A stretch of 64,000 bases of DNA, from the NCBI GenBank assembly GCA_947503435.1, contig CANNDL010000004.1, positions 186,001 through 250,000 on the forward strand, written 5' to 3'. The stretch comes from an uncultured Kangiella sp. (GTDB taxonomy: Bacteria > Pseudomonadota > Gammaproteobacteria > Enterobacterales > Kangiellaceae). The position numbers were made by a program, and so were the translations under genes. The notes below the pieces were generated by a model, which saw nothing but the letters and a program-made list of their open reading frames with translations, was not told the DNA's origin and ran no database searches. Positions 34,269 to 44,233 of this stretch are shown in pieces (position 1 is the first letter of the stretch; the number at the start of each line of letters is the position of its first letter).

Positions 34269-36866
34269 ATGACTAACAAGACAATGATAGCTAAAGCTGT
34301 AAAAGCAGCTTTATTCGGCGGTTTAGCTGCTTCTATCGCTATCGCTTCTCCAGCAACTTTCGCTGCTGAAGAAGACGAAGGTGAAGAGAATGTAGTTGTA
34401 ACTACTGGTTCTCGCCTTAAGCGTTCTGACGTTGAAGGTGCACTTCCAGTAACAATTATTGACCGCGAACAAATCGAATTATCTGGTGAGAGCAACGCTG
34501 CAGACTTTTTACGTAGCTTAACTTTCAACAGTGCTGGTTCTTTCCGTCCACAATCTGGTAGCTCTGCTCAAGGTACAGCTTCAATCAGTTTACGTGGTAT
34601 TGGTTCTGACCGTACATTGGTATTAATCGACGGTCGTCGTTTACCAAAATCAGGTTCTACTGGTTCATCTCAAGATTTGAACACTATCCCAATGGGCGCA
34701 ATCGAGCGTATCGAAGTACTAACAGATGGTGCTTCTGCGGTATACGGTTCTGACGCTATTGGTGGTGTAATCAACGTAATTTTACGTTCAGATTACGAAG
34801 GCGCTGAAATCATGATAGGTCGTGCTGGTGTAAGCATTCCTACAGATGGCGGTGACCGTGAAGAAGGCTCTATCGTATTCGGCGCAGCTGGTGATCGTTC
34901 AAGCATCATCGCTGGTCTTTCTTGGAACGACCGTGACATTATTTTCGCACGTGCTTTCCCATGGAACACTCCTGGTGGCTCTATCTACGGTAACAGCTTC
35001 ACAACTATTACTGGCGGTTTTGACGATTTTAACTGGACTTCTATTACTGATGGTAATGGAAACAATGCTTGTGATTTTGCAGGTACTGGCTTCTACACTA
35101 TTGGTAACTCAGCAGCGGTTAACCCAGCGCAAGATCGTTGTGCATATGATTTCACTTTAGTAAGTGCTGATGAAGCATCTCTAAAGAACAAAGGTATGTT
35201 TGTTAAAGCTTCACACCAAGTAAATGATGATTGGGAAGTTTACATGGACGCTCGTGTAACTCGTACTGAATCTTTCGGTCGTTACGCTCCAGTTCCAGAT
35301 TCAAGCTACTTCTCAACTCCGTTAACGGCTACAAGCCCTAACAACCCAACTAACCCAGCTGGTAACGTTTATGACGCTACTTTAGGCTTAGCTCCTCAAG
35401 CAGTTAACTGGTGGCACCGTTTTGATGCACTAGGTAATCGTGATAGCTACGTTACTAACAATATGAATGACGTTCTTATTGGCGCAACTGGTAACTGGGC
35501 AGACATCGATTGGGACTTTGGTTACCGTCGTACAGACAACAAAACTGATGATGTAGGTCGTAACTACTTGCTACGTTCAGCTGCGGCTAACTTAATCGAG
35601 TCAGGCGCTTACAACTTAGCTAACCCATATGCTAACCCTGAAAATGTATTAAACTCTATGCGTATCACTGTATACCGTGAGTCTAACTTCGATTTCGAAG
35701 AAGCATTTGCAACAGGTCAATTCGACTTATTTGACATGGATGGCGGCACAGCTGCAATGTTAGTAGGTGTTGAATACCGTAAAGAAATCTACTCTGACCA
35801 ATACGACCCTCAATCAGAAGCTGGTCAAGTAGGTGGTTCTGCAGGTAACTCTGCTGGTGGTACTCGTGACGTACGTGTACTTGCTGCGGAAGCTGCATTC
35901 CCATTCACTGATAACTTAGAAATGAGCGTAGCGGTTCGTTACGATGATTATTCTGATTTCGGTGATAACACTTCTCCAAAAGTATCTTTCCGTTGGCAGC
36001 CAATGGACGAGTTAACTTTGCGTGCTTCTTATGGCCAAGGTTTCCGCGCTCCATCTTTACCTGAGTTAACTCAGAAGCCTTCGTTCAGTGCTACTTCAGT
36101 ATCTGATCCACAAACTTGTTTGGCTCAAGGTCAACCAGCTAACTGTTCAGTACAGATCAACGACACTATCCAAGCTAACCCAGGTTTAGGTGCGGAAGAG
36201 TCAGATCAATACTCTATCGGTGCAGCTTGGCAGCCAACTGATTGGATGAACGTTACCGTTGATTACAGCAACATCGAAATCAATAACCAAATCGATCAAA
36301 TCACTGCACAAGAGATCATTAACGCTCAAATTACTGGTGTACCAGTTCCTCCGGGCTTAAGCTGTCAACGTGCTCCATCTGGTGCTATTACTCAGTGTTT
36401 CACTGGTTTCGGTAACCAAGGTGTACTTGAAGTTGATCAATTCGACGTTAACTTACGTATGAACTTTGATTTATGGGGCGGTCAATTGATGTCTCAAACT
36501 CAATGGTCTCGCGTATTAGGTTACAGCTTCGACGGTGGTCAAAGCATCGTTCGTAACGCTGGCTTACCAAAAGATCGTATGGCTGTAGCGAATACTTTCA
36601 GCATCAACGATTTTGTGTTTGCTTATAACTTGAACTTAATCGGTGAAAATGGTCAAGGTACTAATCGTGCTCCGACTTGGATCACTCATGATTTACAAGT
36701 TAACTACAACACTCCTTGGGATGGTCGTATCACTGTAGGTGCACGTAACATTGGTGAGAAATTCCCACCAATCGGTTTAGGTGCTCCAGGTTCACGTGAC
36801 TATGACTTCGGCTTATATGATGGTTACGGTCGTACTACTTACGTACGTTACACGCAAACTTTCTAA
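34269..36866 (+). CDS. TonB-dependent outer-membrane receptor
   Basis: 865-aa outer-membrane receptor. Signal peptide (~1-32, ATFA/AEED), a TonB-box-like segment ENVVVTTGSR, plug domain (~45-175: PVTIIDREQIEL, ISLRGIGSDRTLVLIDGRRLP, VLTDGASAVYGSDAIGGVINVIL) and a long beta barrel ending in the OMP C-terminal Phe (RYTQTF). The ATQ-x-SAVYG-type plug and 'LRGIGSDRTLVLIDGRR' segment place it with receptors often used for peptides or oligosaccharides in marine bacteria, not clearly siderophores; the substrate is unknown. Strong use of GGT, CGT, AAC and TTA codons suggests very high expression. It stands alone between its own promoter and terminator. Confidence 0.95.
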   Translation: MTNKTMIAKAVKAALFGGLAASIAIASPATFAAEEDEGEENVVVTTGSRLKRSDVEGALPVTIIDREQIELSGESNAADFLRSLTFNSAGSFRPQSGSSAQGTASISLRGIGSDRTLVLIDGRRLPKSGSTGSSQDLNTIPMGAIERIEVLTDGASAVYGSDAIGGVINVILRSDYEGAEIMIGRAGVSIPTDGGDREEGSIVFGAAGDRSSIIAGLSWNDRDIIFARAFPWNTPGGSIYGNSFTTITGGFDDFNWTSITDGNGNNACDFAGTGFYTIGNSAAVNPAQDRCAYDFTLVSADEASLKNKGMFVKASHQVNDDWEVYMDARVTRTESFGRYAPVPDSSYFSTPLTATSPNNPTNPAGNVYDATLGLAPQAVNWWHRFDALGNRDSYVTNNMNDVLIGATGNWADIDWDFGYRRTDNKTDDVGRNYLLRSAAANLIESGAYNLANPYANPENVLNSMRITVYRESNFDFEEAFATGQFDLFDMDGGTAAMLVGVEYRKEIYSDQYDPQSEAGQVGGSAGNSAGGTRDVRVLAAEAAFPFTDNLEMSVAVRYDDYSDFGDNTSPKVSFRWQPMDELTLRASYGQGFRAPSLPELTQKPSFSATSVSDPQTCLAQGQPANCSVQINDTIQANPGLGAEESDQYSIGAAWQPTDWMNVTVDYSNIEINNQIDQITAQEIINAQITGVPVPPGLSCQRAPSGAITQCFTGFGNQGVLEVDQFDVNLRMNFDLWGGQLMSQTQWSRVLGYSFDGGQSIVRNAGLPKDRMAVANTFSINDFVFAYNLNLIGENGQGTNRAPTWITHDLQVNYNTPWDGRITVGARNIGEKFPPIGLGAPGSRDYDFGLYDGYGRTTYVRYTQTF

Positions 36867-36881
36867 TAAGTTGTTTGAGTT

Positions 36882-36910
36882 AAAAAGGGCGAGTTTCTCG
36901 CCCTTTTTTT
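36882..36910 (+). terminator. Rho-independent terminator after the TonB receptor
   Basis: AAAAGGGCGAG / CTCGCCCTTTT stem with a TTT loop and a T-run, 15 bases after the receptor stop. It separates the receptor from the methyltransferase gene. Confidence 0.93.
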
Positions 36911-36935
36911 ATGATTTATTTAAAGAGATATTAAA

Positions 36936-37916
36936 GTGAGTAATAGGAAACAAAACTGGTCTAATTATTGGAAACAAGGATTAATAGACTCCTGTTCTGG
37001 AACCATTAAATCCTCAGACTCAGAGATTTTAAAATATTGGATGAATGTAGCTGCAACAATCCAACAAAACGATACAGTAGTTGATTTGTGCACCGGAGCT
37101 GGTGCGGTAATTCGAGAGTTGTTGCAAGTACAAGCTACTGAGAAAACCTCAGGTGTAAAGTATATAGGTGTGGAGCTATCATCGTATTCGGGCCAAAAAG
37201 AAAACTTTCTTAAGGCTTTTCCTTCTCAAAACATAGAATTGTTGAATGATACTGCCACAAATAATATTCCCCTTGAAAATCATTCAGTAAATAAACTAGT
37301 TAGCCAATTCGGAATAGAATATGCTTTAGATAGCAGTTTTTATAGGGAAGTTGCAAGATTATTAAAGCCTAAGGGTACTTTTCATGCGGTTCTTCACCAT
37401 AGCGACTCGATACTTTTTAGAGTAGCCGAAGAAGAAGTGAAACATTATAAATTTATAGATAAAAAAGTAAATTTATTCCAGATATTAAAAGCTGTAGTTC
37501 CTTATTTTGCTTTATTGAAAAATCCCGCTAATAAGGCCAAGTTAAATAACGACCCAAAAGCTGTAAAAGCTAGAGATGAACTAAATGTTGCGCTAAGTGA
37601 AATAAAGTTGATTGCAAGTAAGTCGAATCACCCAGATTTACTGCATGATATTTTAAATTCGGCGACTTCTAGTTTGAACATTGCAAGAACAGAAAATAAA
37701 AAAGTAGCACTACAATTTTTAGAACAGTTACACCAACAGTTTAAAGATTCTTATTATCGTTCGCTTGAACTTTGTGACGCGGCATTATCAAAAAGTGAAG
37801 TGGAAACTATGGTAGATGAATTTTCTGCTGTATTTGAAAACTCTCACGATATTAACGAATTAACTAGTAATAATGAAGTTGTAGGCTGGAGTCTTTCGCT
37901 AAAAAGATTAAATTAA
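36936..37916 (+). CDS. Class I SAM-dependent methyltransferase
   Basis: 326 aa, start GTG at 36936. Motif I VVDLCTGAGAVIRELL (residues ~48-63) binds S-adenosylmethionine; KYIGVELSS is the acidic motif II loop, IPLENHSVNKLVSQFGIEY and LLKPKGTFHAVLHH are motifs III-IV. A C-terminal helical region of ~170 residues has no recognised domain and may select the substrate. It is not related to UbiE beyond the fold. It follows the TonB receptor terminator and seems to be a single-gene unit. Substrate unknown. Confidence 0.8.
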   Translation: MSNRKQNWSNYWKQGLIDSCSGTIKSSDSEILKYWMNVAATIQQNDTVVDLCTGAGAVIRELLQVQATEKTSGVKYIGVELSSYSGQKENFLKAFPSQNIELLNDTATNNIPLENHSVNKLVSQFGIEYALDSSFYREVARLLKPKGTFHAVLHHSDSILFRVAEEEVKHYKFIDKKVNLFQILKAVVPYFALLKNPANKAKLNNDPKAVKARDELNVALSEIKLIASKSNHPDLLHDILNSATSSLNIARTENKKVALQFLEQLHQQFKDSYYRSLELCDAALSKSEVETMVDEFSAVFENSHDINELTSNNEVVGWSLSLKRLN

Positions 37917-37922
37917 TGATTG

Positions 37923-37947
37923 AGTGGCACTAGACGTGCCACTTTTC
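37923..37947. terminator. Bidirectional terminator between the methyltransferase and PP-loop genes
   Basis: AGTGGCAC / GTGCCACT stem, 5-base loop, followed by TTTTCTTTT on the plus strand. It overlaps the stop codon of the convergent PP-loop gene. Confidence 0.8.
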
Positions 37948-39003
37948 TTTTACTTCATGTGGTTGCATGGGAACTACGTCCATTACATATGAACTACCTT
38001 CAAAATTTTCTACTTCTACCGTAACTTTTTCTGCTGCTTTACCACCCGAGTAGCGTGCGACAATTTGCGCAGCTAATTTAATATCTTCTTTATCAAAAGA
38101 GCCCTCTAAAAGGGTTAAAGGTCCACCATGGCTAACGGTATGGATAGAAGTAAATTCTTTTTTATAGCCACGTAGGAAATTATTTTCACCTTCTTCACGA
38201 CTGACAATCAGCTTAAAGTTCTTCTTAGGTCTAATGTGACGCCCAACTTTTAATAACATAATGTCATCTAGCTCATAGCGTTTTTCACCACGAGCTGCCC
38301 ATAAGTCGGCTAATTTTTTTGAATAGTTTTCATCCGTTAAGAAACAACAACCACCGGCGGGTTGAGCATAATCTTCGAATCCAAGCTTTTTAGCCAGTTC
38401 AAATTGAGGTTTACGGCTTCTTCCAGAGAAATCATACATTTCTTCTCTATTTACCCAACCTTCACGCTCAGGAAGCGTGGGTATTAAGTTCTTTGCACAA
38501 AGTGGTCTAAGTAATCTATCTTCAGCACCTGATTCACGAGCAATAATAGGCATCGTTTCTTTGCGCTGAGATTTAGGACGCTGACCAATAACCTCACCAG
38601 TAATAATAAAGTCAAAGTTATTCTCTTCAGCCCATGCCCAAGCCTGTGCTTGGTTGACCATAAAGATTTTGCAGTCGAGGCAAGGGTTTAAATTGGCACC
38701 ATAACCATGTTTCGGGTTATAGACTATATCTTTATATTCTTCTGAAATATCAATGATATGTAATTTAATACCAAGCTGTTCAGCGCTCCAAAGGGCATTA
38801 TTACGTTTTTGCTTTTCTTTATCTTTTTTACGTATCGCATGAGTATGACCTTCAACACAGAAGCCGGTATAAAAGTTAATACCTTCTACATGCACACCTT
38901 GATCCATAACGACTTTAGCTGCTAGCAATGAATCTAGGCCACCAGAAATTAAGGCTACTGCCTTACGTTGTGGCTGTTCTGTTGAAGTAGTTGTATCTGT
39001 CAT
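37930..39003 (-). CDS. PP-loop tRNA thiolase-like protein (MnmA/ThiI-like, NFACT-R-type C-terminus)
   Basis: 357 aa. The ATP-pyrophosphatase PP-loop is ALISGGLDSLLAAKV (residues ~17-31). Cysteines at NPCLDCKIFM and PAGGCCFLT are placed as in thiouridine synthetases, where three cysteines hold a [4Fe-4S] cluster. FIITGEVIGQRPKSQ and RLLRPLCAKNLIPT fit the ThiI/MnmA fold. The C-terminal ~120 residues (DIMLLKVGRHIRPKKNFKLIV) resemble the DUF814/NFACT-R domain. No THUMP domain, so it is not standard ThiI. Database entries of this type are often called tRNA thiouridylate methyltransferase; a sulfur-transfer role is more likely from the motifs. In Pseudomonas the glnA-typA interval holds thiI; this gene lies in the equivalent interval. 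Confidence 0.82.
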   Translation of the reverse strand: MTDTTTSTEQPQRKAVALISGGLDSLLAAKVVMDQGVHVEGINFYTGFCVEGHTHAIRKKDKEKQKRNNALWSAEQLGIKLHIIDISEEYKDIVYNPKHGYGANLNPCLDCKIFMVNQAQAWAWAEENNFDFIITGEVIGQRPKSQRKETMPIIARESGAEDRLLRPLCAKNLIPTLPEREGWVNREEMYDFSGRSRKPQFELAKKLGFEDYAQPAGGCCFLTDENYSKKLADLWAARGEKRYELDDIMLLKVGRHIRPKKNFKLIVSREEGENNFLRGYKKEFTSIHTVSHGGPLTLLEGSFDKEDIKLAAQIVARYSGGKAAEKVTVEVENFEGSSYVMDVVPMQPHEVKEKWHV

Positions 39004-39220
39004 AGCAATAAAATCAATTAGTTAGATAAGCATAAATGCTCAAAAAATGGACAGCGATTATAGCTAAGCTTGAGAGAACAAGCAAAGGCTAATATGAATG
39101 ATTCATTTAGTTACAAAGCATTAAAAACTGATGAAAAAATATACAGTAAGTGTATGATAAAAAAGAAGTAAATGGCATTTATATACAGGTTTTCGCAAAC
39201 TAACACGGAGTTTTGTTTGA

Positions 39221-41308
39221 GTGAGCATCTTTAAAGAGCTAAAGCGTAGAAATGTTTTTCGCGTAGCCGTGGCTTATTTAGTAGTCGGTTGGTTACTGTT
39301 GCAAGTAATAGATACGTTAGGTCCGCTTTTAGACTTTCCTGAAAGTTTTAACAAGCTTTTGTTTTATGCCTTAATTATTGGTTTCCTTCCCACGTTACTC
39401 TTTTCTTGGGCTTTTGAATTAACACCTGAAGGTATTAAGCGTGAGAAGGATATTCAACGTGACACTTCAATTACCCACATAACTGCAAAAAAATTAGACT
39501 ACATAACTCTTGGTGGTTTGGTTTTAGTCGCTGGTCTTATTGTCTGGCAGCAACTTACGCCAAATCAAGATACATTACTTGATACTGAAACTTTGAGTGA
39601 TACTCTGCAAACCGAGACTAGTACTAAAGTTGGATCTCCTGTAAAGAGTCATAATTCTGATTTAGCTTTAGGAGTGGCGGTTCTACCATTTGATAACTTA
39701 TCTGCAAATTCTGATAATAAGTTTTTTGCGGGCGGAGTACATGAAGATGTGCTGACTCAGTTATCGAAGATTAATGACTTAAGAGTCATTTCTAGAACTT
39801 CAATGCTCAAAGTAGCTGAAAAAAACATGGAAGTTACAGAAATTGGCAAACATTTAGGAGTTAGCCATGTTTTAGAGGGTAGCGTTCGTCGAGCCGGTGA
39901 TCAGGTCAGAGTTACCGTCCAGTTAATCGATGCTTCAAATGATAATCATATATGGGCAGAAAACTTTGATCGAAAACTCGATGATATTTTTGCTATTCAA
40001 TCAGAAATTGCCATAAGTATTGCCGAGCAACTAAAGGCTAAGATAACCCCTGAACAAGTTGCCAGTATTAACCAAAGTTTAACTTCTAGTACAAAAGCAT
40101 ATGATCTTTATAATCAAGCGCGCTCGCATACTAGAAGTTGGCGCGGTGCTGATGGATTTGAAGCGATGCAACCCTTATTAGAAAAAGCGATTGAACTTGA
40201 CCCTAATTTTGTTCAGGCTGAAGTCATGCTGGTTGAAGTCTATGGACGACTTTTATGGACCGGTTCTGATCAAACCGGTGAAGCTGGTACAAAAGCCAAA
40301 GCTGTATTGGAGAGAATTAAATCAATGCATCCTGATACGGCAGATTATTATCATGCAAAAGGTAATTATCACTACACTGTTGAAAGAGATTATTCTCAGG
40401 CTTTGGTTGAGTTACAAAAAGCGTTAATTAACAAGCCAAATGATATTGAACTCTTAAATCAAATGGCTGCTGCCTACAAGCGACTAAATCGTTTTGACGA
40501 GGGCATCAGAATATTGGAAAAGGCGGCAAGCCTTGACCCTGACAATCCCTTAATTGCTAGTGAATTAGTGGGGCAGCTAGCAAGAAATAATCAATTAAAT
40601 GAAGCACTGATTAGAGCGGAAAAAAACTTAGACCGATTTCCAAATGACACCGTCGTTGTGGTAAATGTTGCTGCATTTAATATTGCTAAAAATGGCAATA
40701 AAGCTAAGGCAATTGAAGTTCTCGAAACTTTATCTTTAAAAGACCGTTTCCAATTCTTTAGTAATTACTTTGCTCTGAAGCTAACACCGCAAAATGCCGA
40801 GTCTTTGATAAGAGATGTAGAAAGTCTCCGTGAAGAAGATCCATGGCAATCGATAGGTATCGACATTCAGGTAACTTTCTTAAGACGTTTACTTGGTCAG
40901 ACCGATTTAGCTAAACAAAGGGCGAATAAGGTACTGACCTTTGTCGAAGAATGGACAGCGTCAGGTAAACCATTAATCGGTAATAATCATAAGCCCCTTT
41001 ACGCCTTTTTGAGTTATTTATCGTGTTTAGCGGACGACCACCAACTTCATGAAAAGTATGTTGAGTTAATGGAAAAAGAAACTGCGGCTGAATACGGTTC
41101 TATGATTAATGCAAAGTTTAACTATGGACTAGCTCTAGCCGAGTGCGGAGATGCTAGCGCTGGGTGGAGCTTAATTGAAGAAGTTGTTAATGACAGAACT
41201 TCCACTTTATCCGATTGGGATTTGGTAGTTTATCCAGTTTATGCGCACTACTTTTCACAAATACCTGAGTACCTAGAGCGGGTGAAGGCATTAACCCAAG
41301 CTCCTTGA
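39221..41308 (+). CDS. Membrane protein with TolB-like domain and tetratricopeptide repeats
   Basis: 695 aa, GTG start with CGGAG upstream. The N-terminal ~75 residues (FKELKRRNVFRVAVAYLVV, then FSWAFELTPEGIKREKDI) are a membrane module common in marine gammaproteobacteria, followed by a third membrane helix (~98-115). Residues ~145-285 resemble the TolB/FlgO-like domain (VAVLPFDNLSANSDNKFFAGGVHEDVLTQL, VLEGSVRRAGDQVRVTVQLID). Residues ~290-690 are a series of TPR-type helical repeats. Relatives often have an adenylate cyclase, CadC-type DNA-binding or kinase domain; none is seen here. Probably a periplasmic scaffold. Function unknown. Confidence 0.85.
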   Translation: MSIFKELKRRNVFRVAVAYLVVGWLLLQVIDTLGPLLDFPESFNKLLFYALIIGFLPTLLFSWAFELTPEGIKREKDIQRDTSITHITAKKLDYITLGGLVLVAGLIVWQQLTPNQDTLLDTETLSDTLQTETSTKVGSPVKSHNSDLALGVAVLPFDNLSANSDNKFFAGGVHEDVLTQLSKINDLRVISRTSMLKVAEKNMEVTEIGKHLGVSHVLEGSVRRAGDQVRVTVQLIDASNDNHIWAENFDRKLDDIFAIQSEIAISIAEQLKAKITPEQVASINQSLTSSTKAYDLYNQARSHTRSWRGADGFEAMQPLLEKAIELDPNFVQAEVMLVEVYGRLLWTGSDQTGEAGTKAKAVLERIKSMHPDTADYYHAKGNYHYTVERDYSQALVELQKALINKPNDIELLNQMAAAYKRLNRFDEGIRILEKAASLDPDNPLIASELVGQLARNNQLNEALIRAEKNLDRFPNDTVVVVNVAAFNIAKNGNKAKAIEVLETLSLKDRFQFFSNYFALKLTPQNAESLIRDVESLREEDPWQSIGIDIQVTFLRRLLGQTDLAKQRANKVLTFVEEWTASGKPLIGNNHKPLYAFLSYLSCLADDHQLHEKYVELMEKETAAEYGSMINAKFNYGLALAECGDASAGWSLIEEVVNDRTSTLSDWDLVVYPVYAHYFSQIPEYLERVKALTQAP

Positions 41309-41310
41309 TC

Positions 41311-41724
41311 TTAATTTTTAATAATGATGACCGGATCTAATACCGGACGTTCGGCGCTTCCTCTTCTTTCTGAGATATCGACAATAGAGTATTTATAGGC
41401 ACCTGGACGGTTGGCAAACCTGAGTTTTTTATTGTTGCCAGAATTAATTGTTACTCGATACTTTCCAGAAGCAAAAGGAGTTTCTGCCGATTCAATAATG
41501 AACATCACGACATTTCTTTCGCCGGCGACAGACAATTCCAATTCGTCACCAGCATCGACAAATATCGTTGCAGCACCACGAGAAATACGAGGTGATTGAT
41601 TTTGATCGGAAGGAAGCGAAAATTCGAGATGATGCCTTTTAGCTTCAGACTCGGCACTAATAGCGGTTTGATTTATTGTAAAAAGCAAAAAGAAGCTGAT
41701 TAAAGCTGATTTTAAAATACTCAT
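41311..41724 (-). CDS. Small exported protein of unknown function
   Basis: I do not recognise this family. ATG 41724 (137 aa) was chosen because it directly starts a signal peptide (MSILKSALISFFLLF, cleavage near TAISA/ESE) and has a GGGG purine stretch upstream. The mature part is ~115 residues, rich in beta strands, with no cysteines or metal motifs: FVDAGDELELSVAGERNVVMF and YRVTINSGNNKKLRFANRPG suggest a single beta-sandwich domain. It ends 3 bases from the convergent TPR gene and lies 113 bases downstream of tusA on the same strand. Confidence 0.65.
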   Translation of the reverse strand: MSILKSALISFFLLFTINQTAISAESEAKRHHLEFSLPSDQNQSPRISRGAATIFVDAGDELELSVAGERNVVMFIIESAETPFASGKYRVTINSGNNKKLRFANRPGAYKYSIVDISERRGSAERPVLDPVIIIKN

Positions 41725-41837
41725 GATAGACCCCAATATCATTCCTTGAGACTTTATCCTAGCAGAAAAGTGAACAAAAAATGTGCAGCTAGTCTCAATA
41801 AGCGATTGATCTTGCAACAGGTTTTTGCATTGTAATA

Positions 41838-42110
41838 CTATTTTTGAAGAAGAAATTGAATGGTGTGATCGCTAAATTCGGCATAGCCCAACACTTTAAT
41901 ATCGTTAATTCGAGACCAAGTAGGAATATCTGCCATAGTGCCTGGATCGGTACATAGGATTTTCAGTATTTCTCCTTCAGCCAACTCTTTGAGTTTATTT
42001 TGAGTTTTGATAACGGGCATAGGACAAAGCAAGCGGCTACAGTTCAGGGAATCAGCGAGACTTAACTCTGATTCAAGTTGTTGAAACTCATGTTCGCTGA
42101 TTTTAGGCAT
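41838..42110 (-). CDS. tusA: Sulfur carrier protein TusA family
   Basis: Small sulfur-transfer protein, 90 aa. Active C29 lies in the SirA/TusA motif LLCPMPVIKTQNKLKEL. Then EILKILCTDPGTMADIPTWSR fits the family strand-helix-strand pattern. TusA relays persulfide from IscS to tRNA thiolation (MnmA) and other pathways. An extra Cys at 24 and an N-terminal extension of ~20 residues distinguish it slightly from E. coli TusA. It lies near the PP-loop thiolase-like gene (37.9-39.0 kb), possibly a source-and-user pair. Confidence 0.88.
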   Translation of the reverse strand: MPKISEHEFQQLESELSLADSLNCSRLLCPMPVIKTQNKLKELAEGEILKILCTDPGTMADIPTWSRINDIKVLGYAEFSDHTIQFLLQK

Positions 42111-42265
42111 GATGATTGACTCTTTATTAATTAAAACAGCCGAATTATAAGGGATTGCAAGCTACTGAGTAAATCATATATAGATGATTATTTTCTGTGC
42201 GAATGGGTTTTTCTAGTGTAGAATTGCGCCACTTTTGAAGATCCAACTAGATAAATGAGACTCCC

Positions 42266-44086
42266 ATGATCGAAAAATTACGCAATATTGCGATTATAGC
42301 CCACGTAGACCACGGTAAAACCACATTGGTTGATAAACTGCTTGAGCAGTCAGGAACCCTAGGTGAACGCGCTGGTGAACAAGATCGTGTGATGGACTCA
42401 AATGATCTGGAGAAAGAGCGTGGCATCACTATTTTGGCGAAAAATACCGCCATTACGTGGAATGATTACCGTATTAACATTGTGGATACTCCTGGTCACG
42501 CCGATTTTGGCGGTGAAGTTGAGCGAGTTATGTCGATGGTTGATTCGGTATTGTTGCTTGTTGATGCTGCTGAAGGTCCCATGCCACAGACTCGCTTTGT
42601 AACGCAAAAAGCATTCGCTCAAGGCTTAAAGCCGATTCTAGTAATCAACAAAATTGATAAGCCTGGAGCGCGCCCTGACTGGGTTATGGATCAGGTATTT
42701 GATTTGTTCGATAACTTGGGCGCAACCGATGAGCAACTAGACTTTGAAGTGGTATATGCCTCAGCGCTTAACGGTTGGGCAAGTCGTGAAGAGGGCGAAA
42801 CTAGTGAGAACATGCAGCCTCTTTTTGAAGCTATTGTTGAGAATGTTTCACCGCCACCGGCTAACTCTGAAGGTGGTTTCCAAATGCAGATTTCGCAATT
42901 GGACTATAATTCATATGTTGGTGTTATCGGGGTTGGTCGAATTAAGCGTGGTAGTGTAAAACTAAATCAGCAAGTTACTATTGTTGGCGCTGATGGTAAA
43001 AAACGAAACGGCAAAGTTGGTCAGGTTTTAGGTTATTTAGGGCTAGATCGTCACGAAGTTGAGACTGCAGAAGCCGGAGATATTATTGCAATTACTGGAT
43101 TGGGCGATTTAAAAATTTCGGACACTATTTGCGATCAAAATGAAGTAGAAGCTTTACCACCTTTAAGTGTAGATGAGCCAACGGTTACCATGACATTCCA
43201 AGTAAACACTTCTCCTTTTGCTGGCAAAGAAGGGAAGTTTGTTACTTCACGAAATATCCTTGAGCGTTTAAATCAAGAGTTAGTGCACAATGTGGCGTTA
43301 AGAGTTGAAGAAACTGAAGACCCGGATAAATTCCGTGTATCAGGTCGTGGTGAATTACACCTAGGTATTCTTATCGAAAATATGCGTCGTGAAGGTTATG
43401 AATTAGCCGTATCGCGTCCAGAAGTTATTCTTCGTGAAGAAAACGGCCAACTAATGGAACCGTATGAAATGGTTACCATTGATGCGCAAGAAGAGCATCA
43501 AGGCAGTGTGATGGAAAACTTAGGTTTGCGTAAAGCTGAGTTAACTAATATGTCGCCCGATGGCAAAGGCCGTATTCGTATGGACTTTATGATGCCAAGT
43601 CGTGGTTTAATTGGTTTCCAAACAGAATTTATGACTATGACATCGGGTTCAGGTTTGATGTACCACACTTTCGAGCATTACGGCCCACATAAAGGCGGCG
43701 AAATCGGTCAGCGTATTAATGGCGTATTGATTTCTAATGGTCAAGGCAAAGCCTTAACTAATGCCTTATTTAATTTACAGGAGCGTGGCCGTTTATTTGC
43801 TAAGCATGGCGATGAGGTTTATGAAGGCCAAATCGTAGGTATTCATAGTCGTGCCAATGACTTAACAGTTAATGCCCTAAAGGGTAAGCAGTTAACAAAC
43901 GTGCGCGCCTCAGGTACTGATGATGCGCAGGTATTAACGCCGCCGATTAAGATGACATTAGAACAGGCACTAGAATTTATTGATAACGATGAGTTAGTAG
44001 AAGTAACGCCGGAATCAATTCGAATTCGTAAAAAGCTGTTAACGGAAAGCGAGCGCAAACGCGCTGCTCGCCCGCCAAAAGCTTAA
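42266..44086 (+). CDS. typA: Translational GTPase TypA/BipA
   Basis: Ribosome-binding GTPase that aids 50S assembly and stress adaptation. Domain I: G1 [15 protein letters not shown], switch region [11 protein letters not shown]3 [16 protein letters not shown]4 [10 protein letters not shown]. Domains II, III and V follow, with [19 protein letters not shown], and the BipA-specific C-terminal domain carries [15 protein letters not shown]-like sequence. Length is 606 aa. Preceded by its own promoter gap and followed by a strong terminator. Confidence 0.98.
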   Translation: MIEKLRNIAIIAHVDHGKTTLVDKLLEQSGTLGERAGEQDRVMDSNDLEKERGITILAKNTAITWNDYRINIVDTPGHADFGGEVERVMSMVDSVLLLVDAAEGPMPQTRFVTQKAFAQGLKPILVINKIDKPGARPDWVMDQVFDLFDNLGATDEQLDFEVVYASALNGWASREEGETSENMQPLFEAIVENVSPPPANSEGGFQMQISQLDYNSYVGVIGVGRIKRGSVKLNQQVTIVGADGKKRNGKVGQVLGYLGLDRHEVETAEAGDIIAITGLGDLKISDTICDQNEVEALPPLSVDEPTVTMTFQVNTSPFAGKEGKFVTSRNILERLNQELVHNVALRVEETEDPDKFRVSGRGELHLGILIENMRREGYELAVSRPEVILREENGQLMEPYEMVTIDAQEEHQGSVMENLGLRKAELTNMSPDGKGRIRMDFMMPSRGLIGFQTEFMTMTSGSGLMYHTFEHYGPHKGGEIGQRINGVLISNGQGKALTNALFNLQERGRLFAKHGDEVYEGQIVGIHSRANDLTVNALKGKQLTNVRASGTDDAQVLTPPIKMTLEQALEFIDNDELVEVTPESIRIRKKLLTESERKRAARPPKA

Positions 44087-44102
44087 CGCTTGAGTTAAAT
44101 AA

Positions 44103-44130
44103 GAAAGGCCGCTGAACGCGGCCTTTTTTA
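44103..44130 (+). terminator. Rho-independent terminator of typA
   Basis: AAAGGCCGC / GCGGCCTTT stem with TGAAC loop and a T-run, about 17 bases after the typA stop. Confidence 0.93.
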
Positions 44131-44233
44131 TACTTTTTAAATCAACCAAAAATTGATAATTCGTACCCCACAGATTAAACCTTTTCTTGTTATACTGGTC
44201 ACAATTACATTGCCAATTAAGTAGATGGATATA

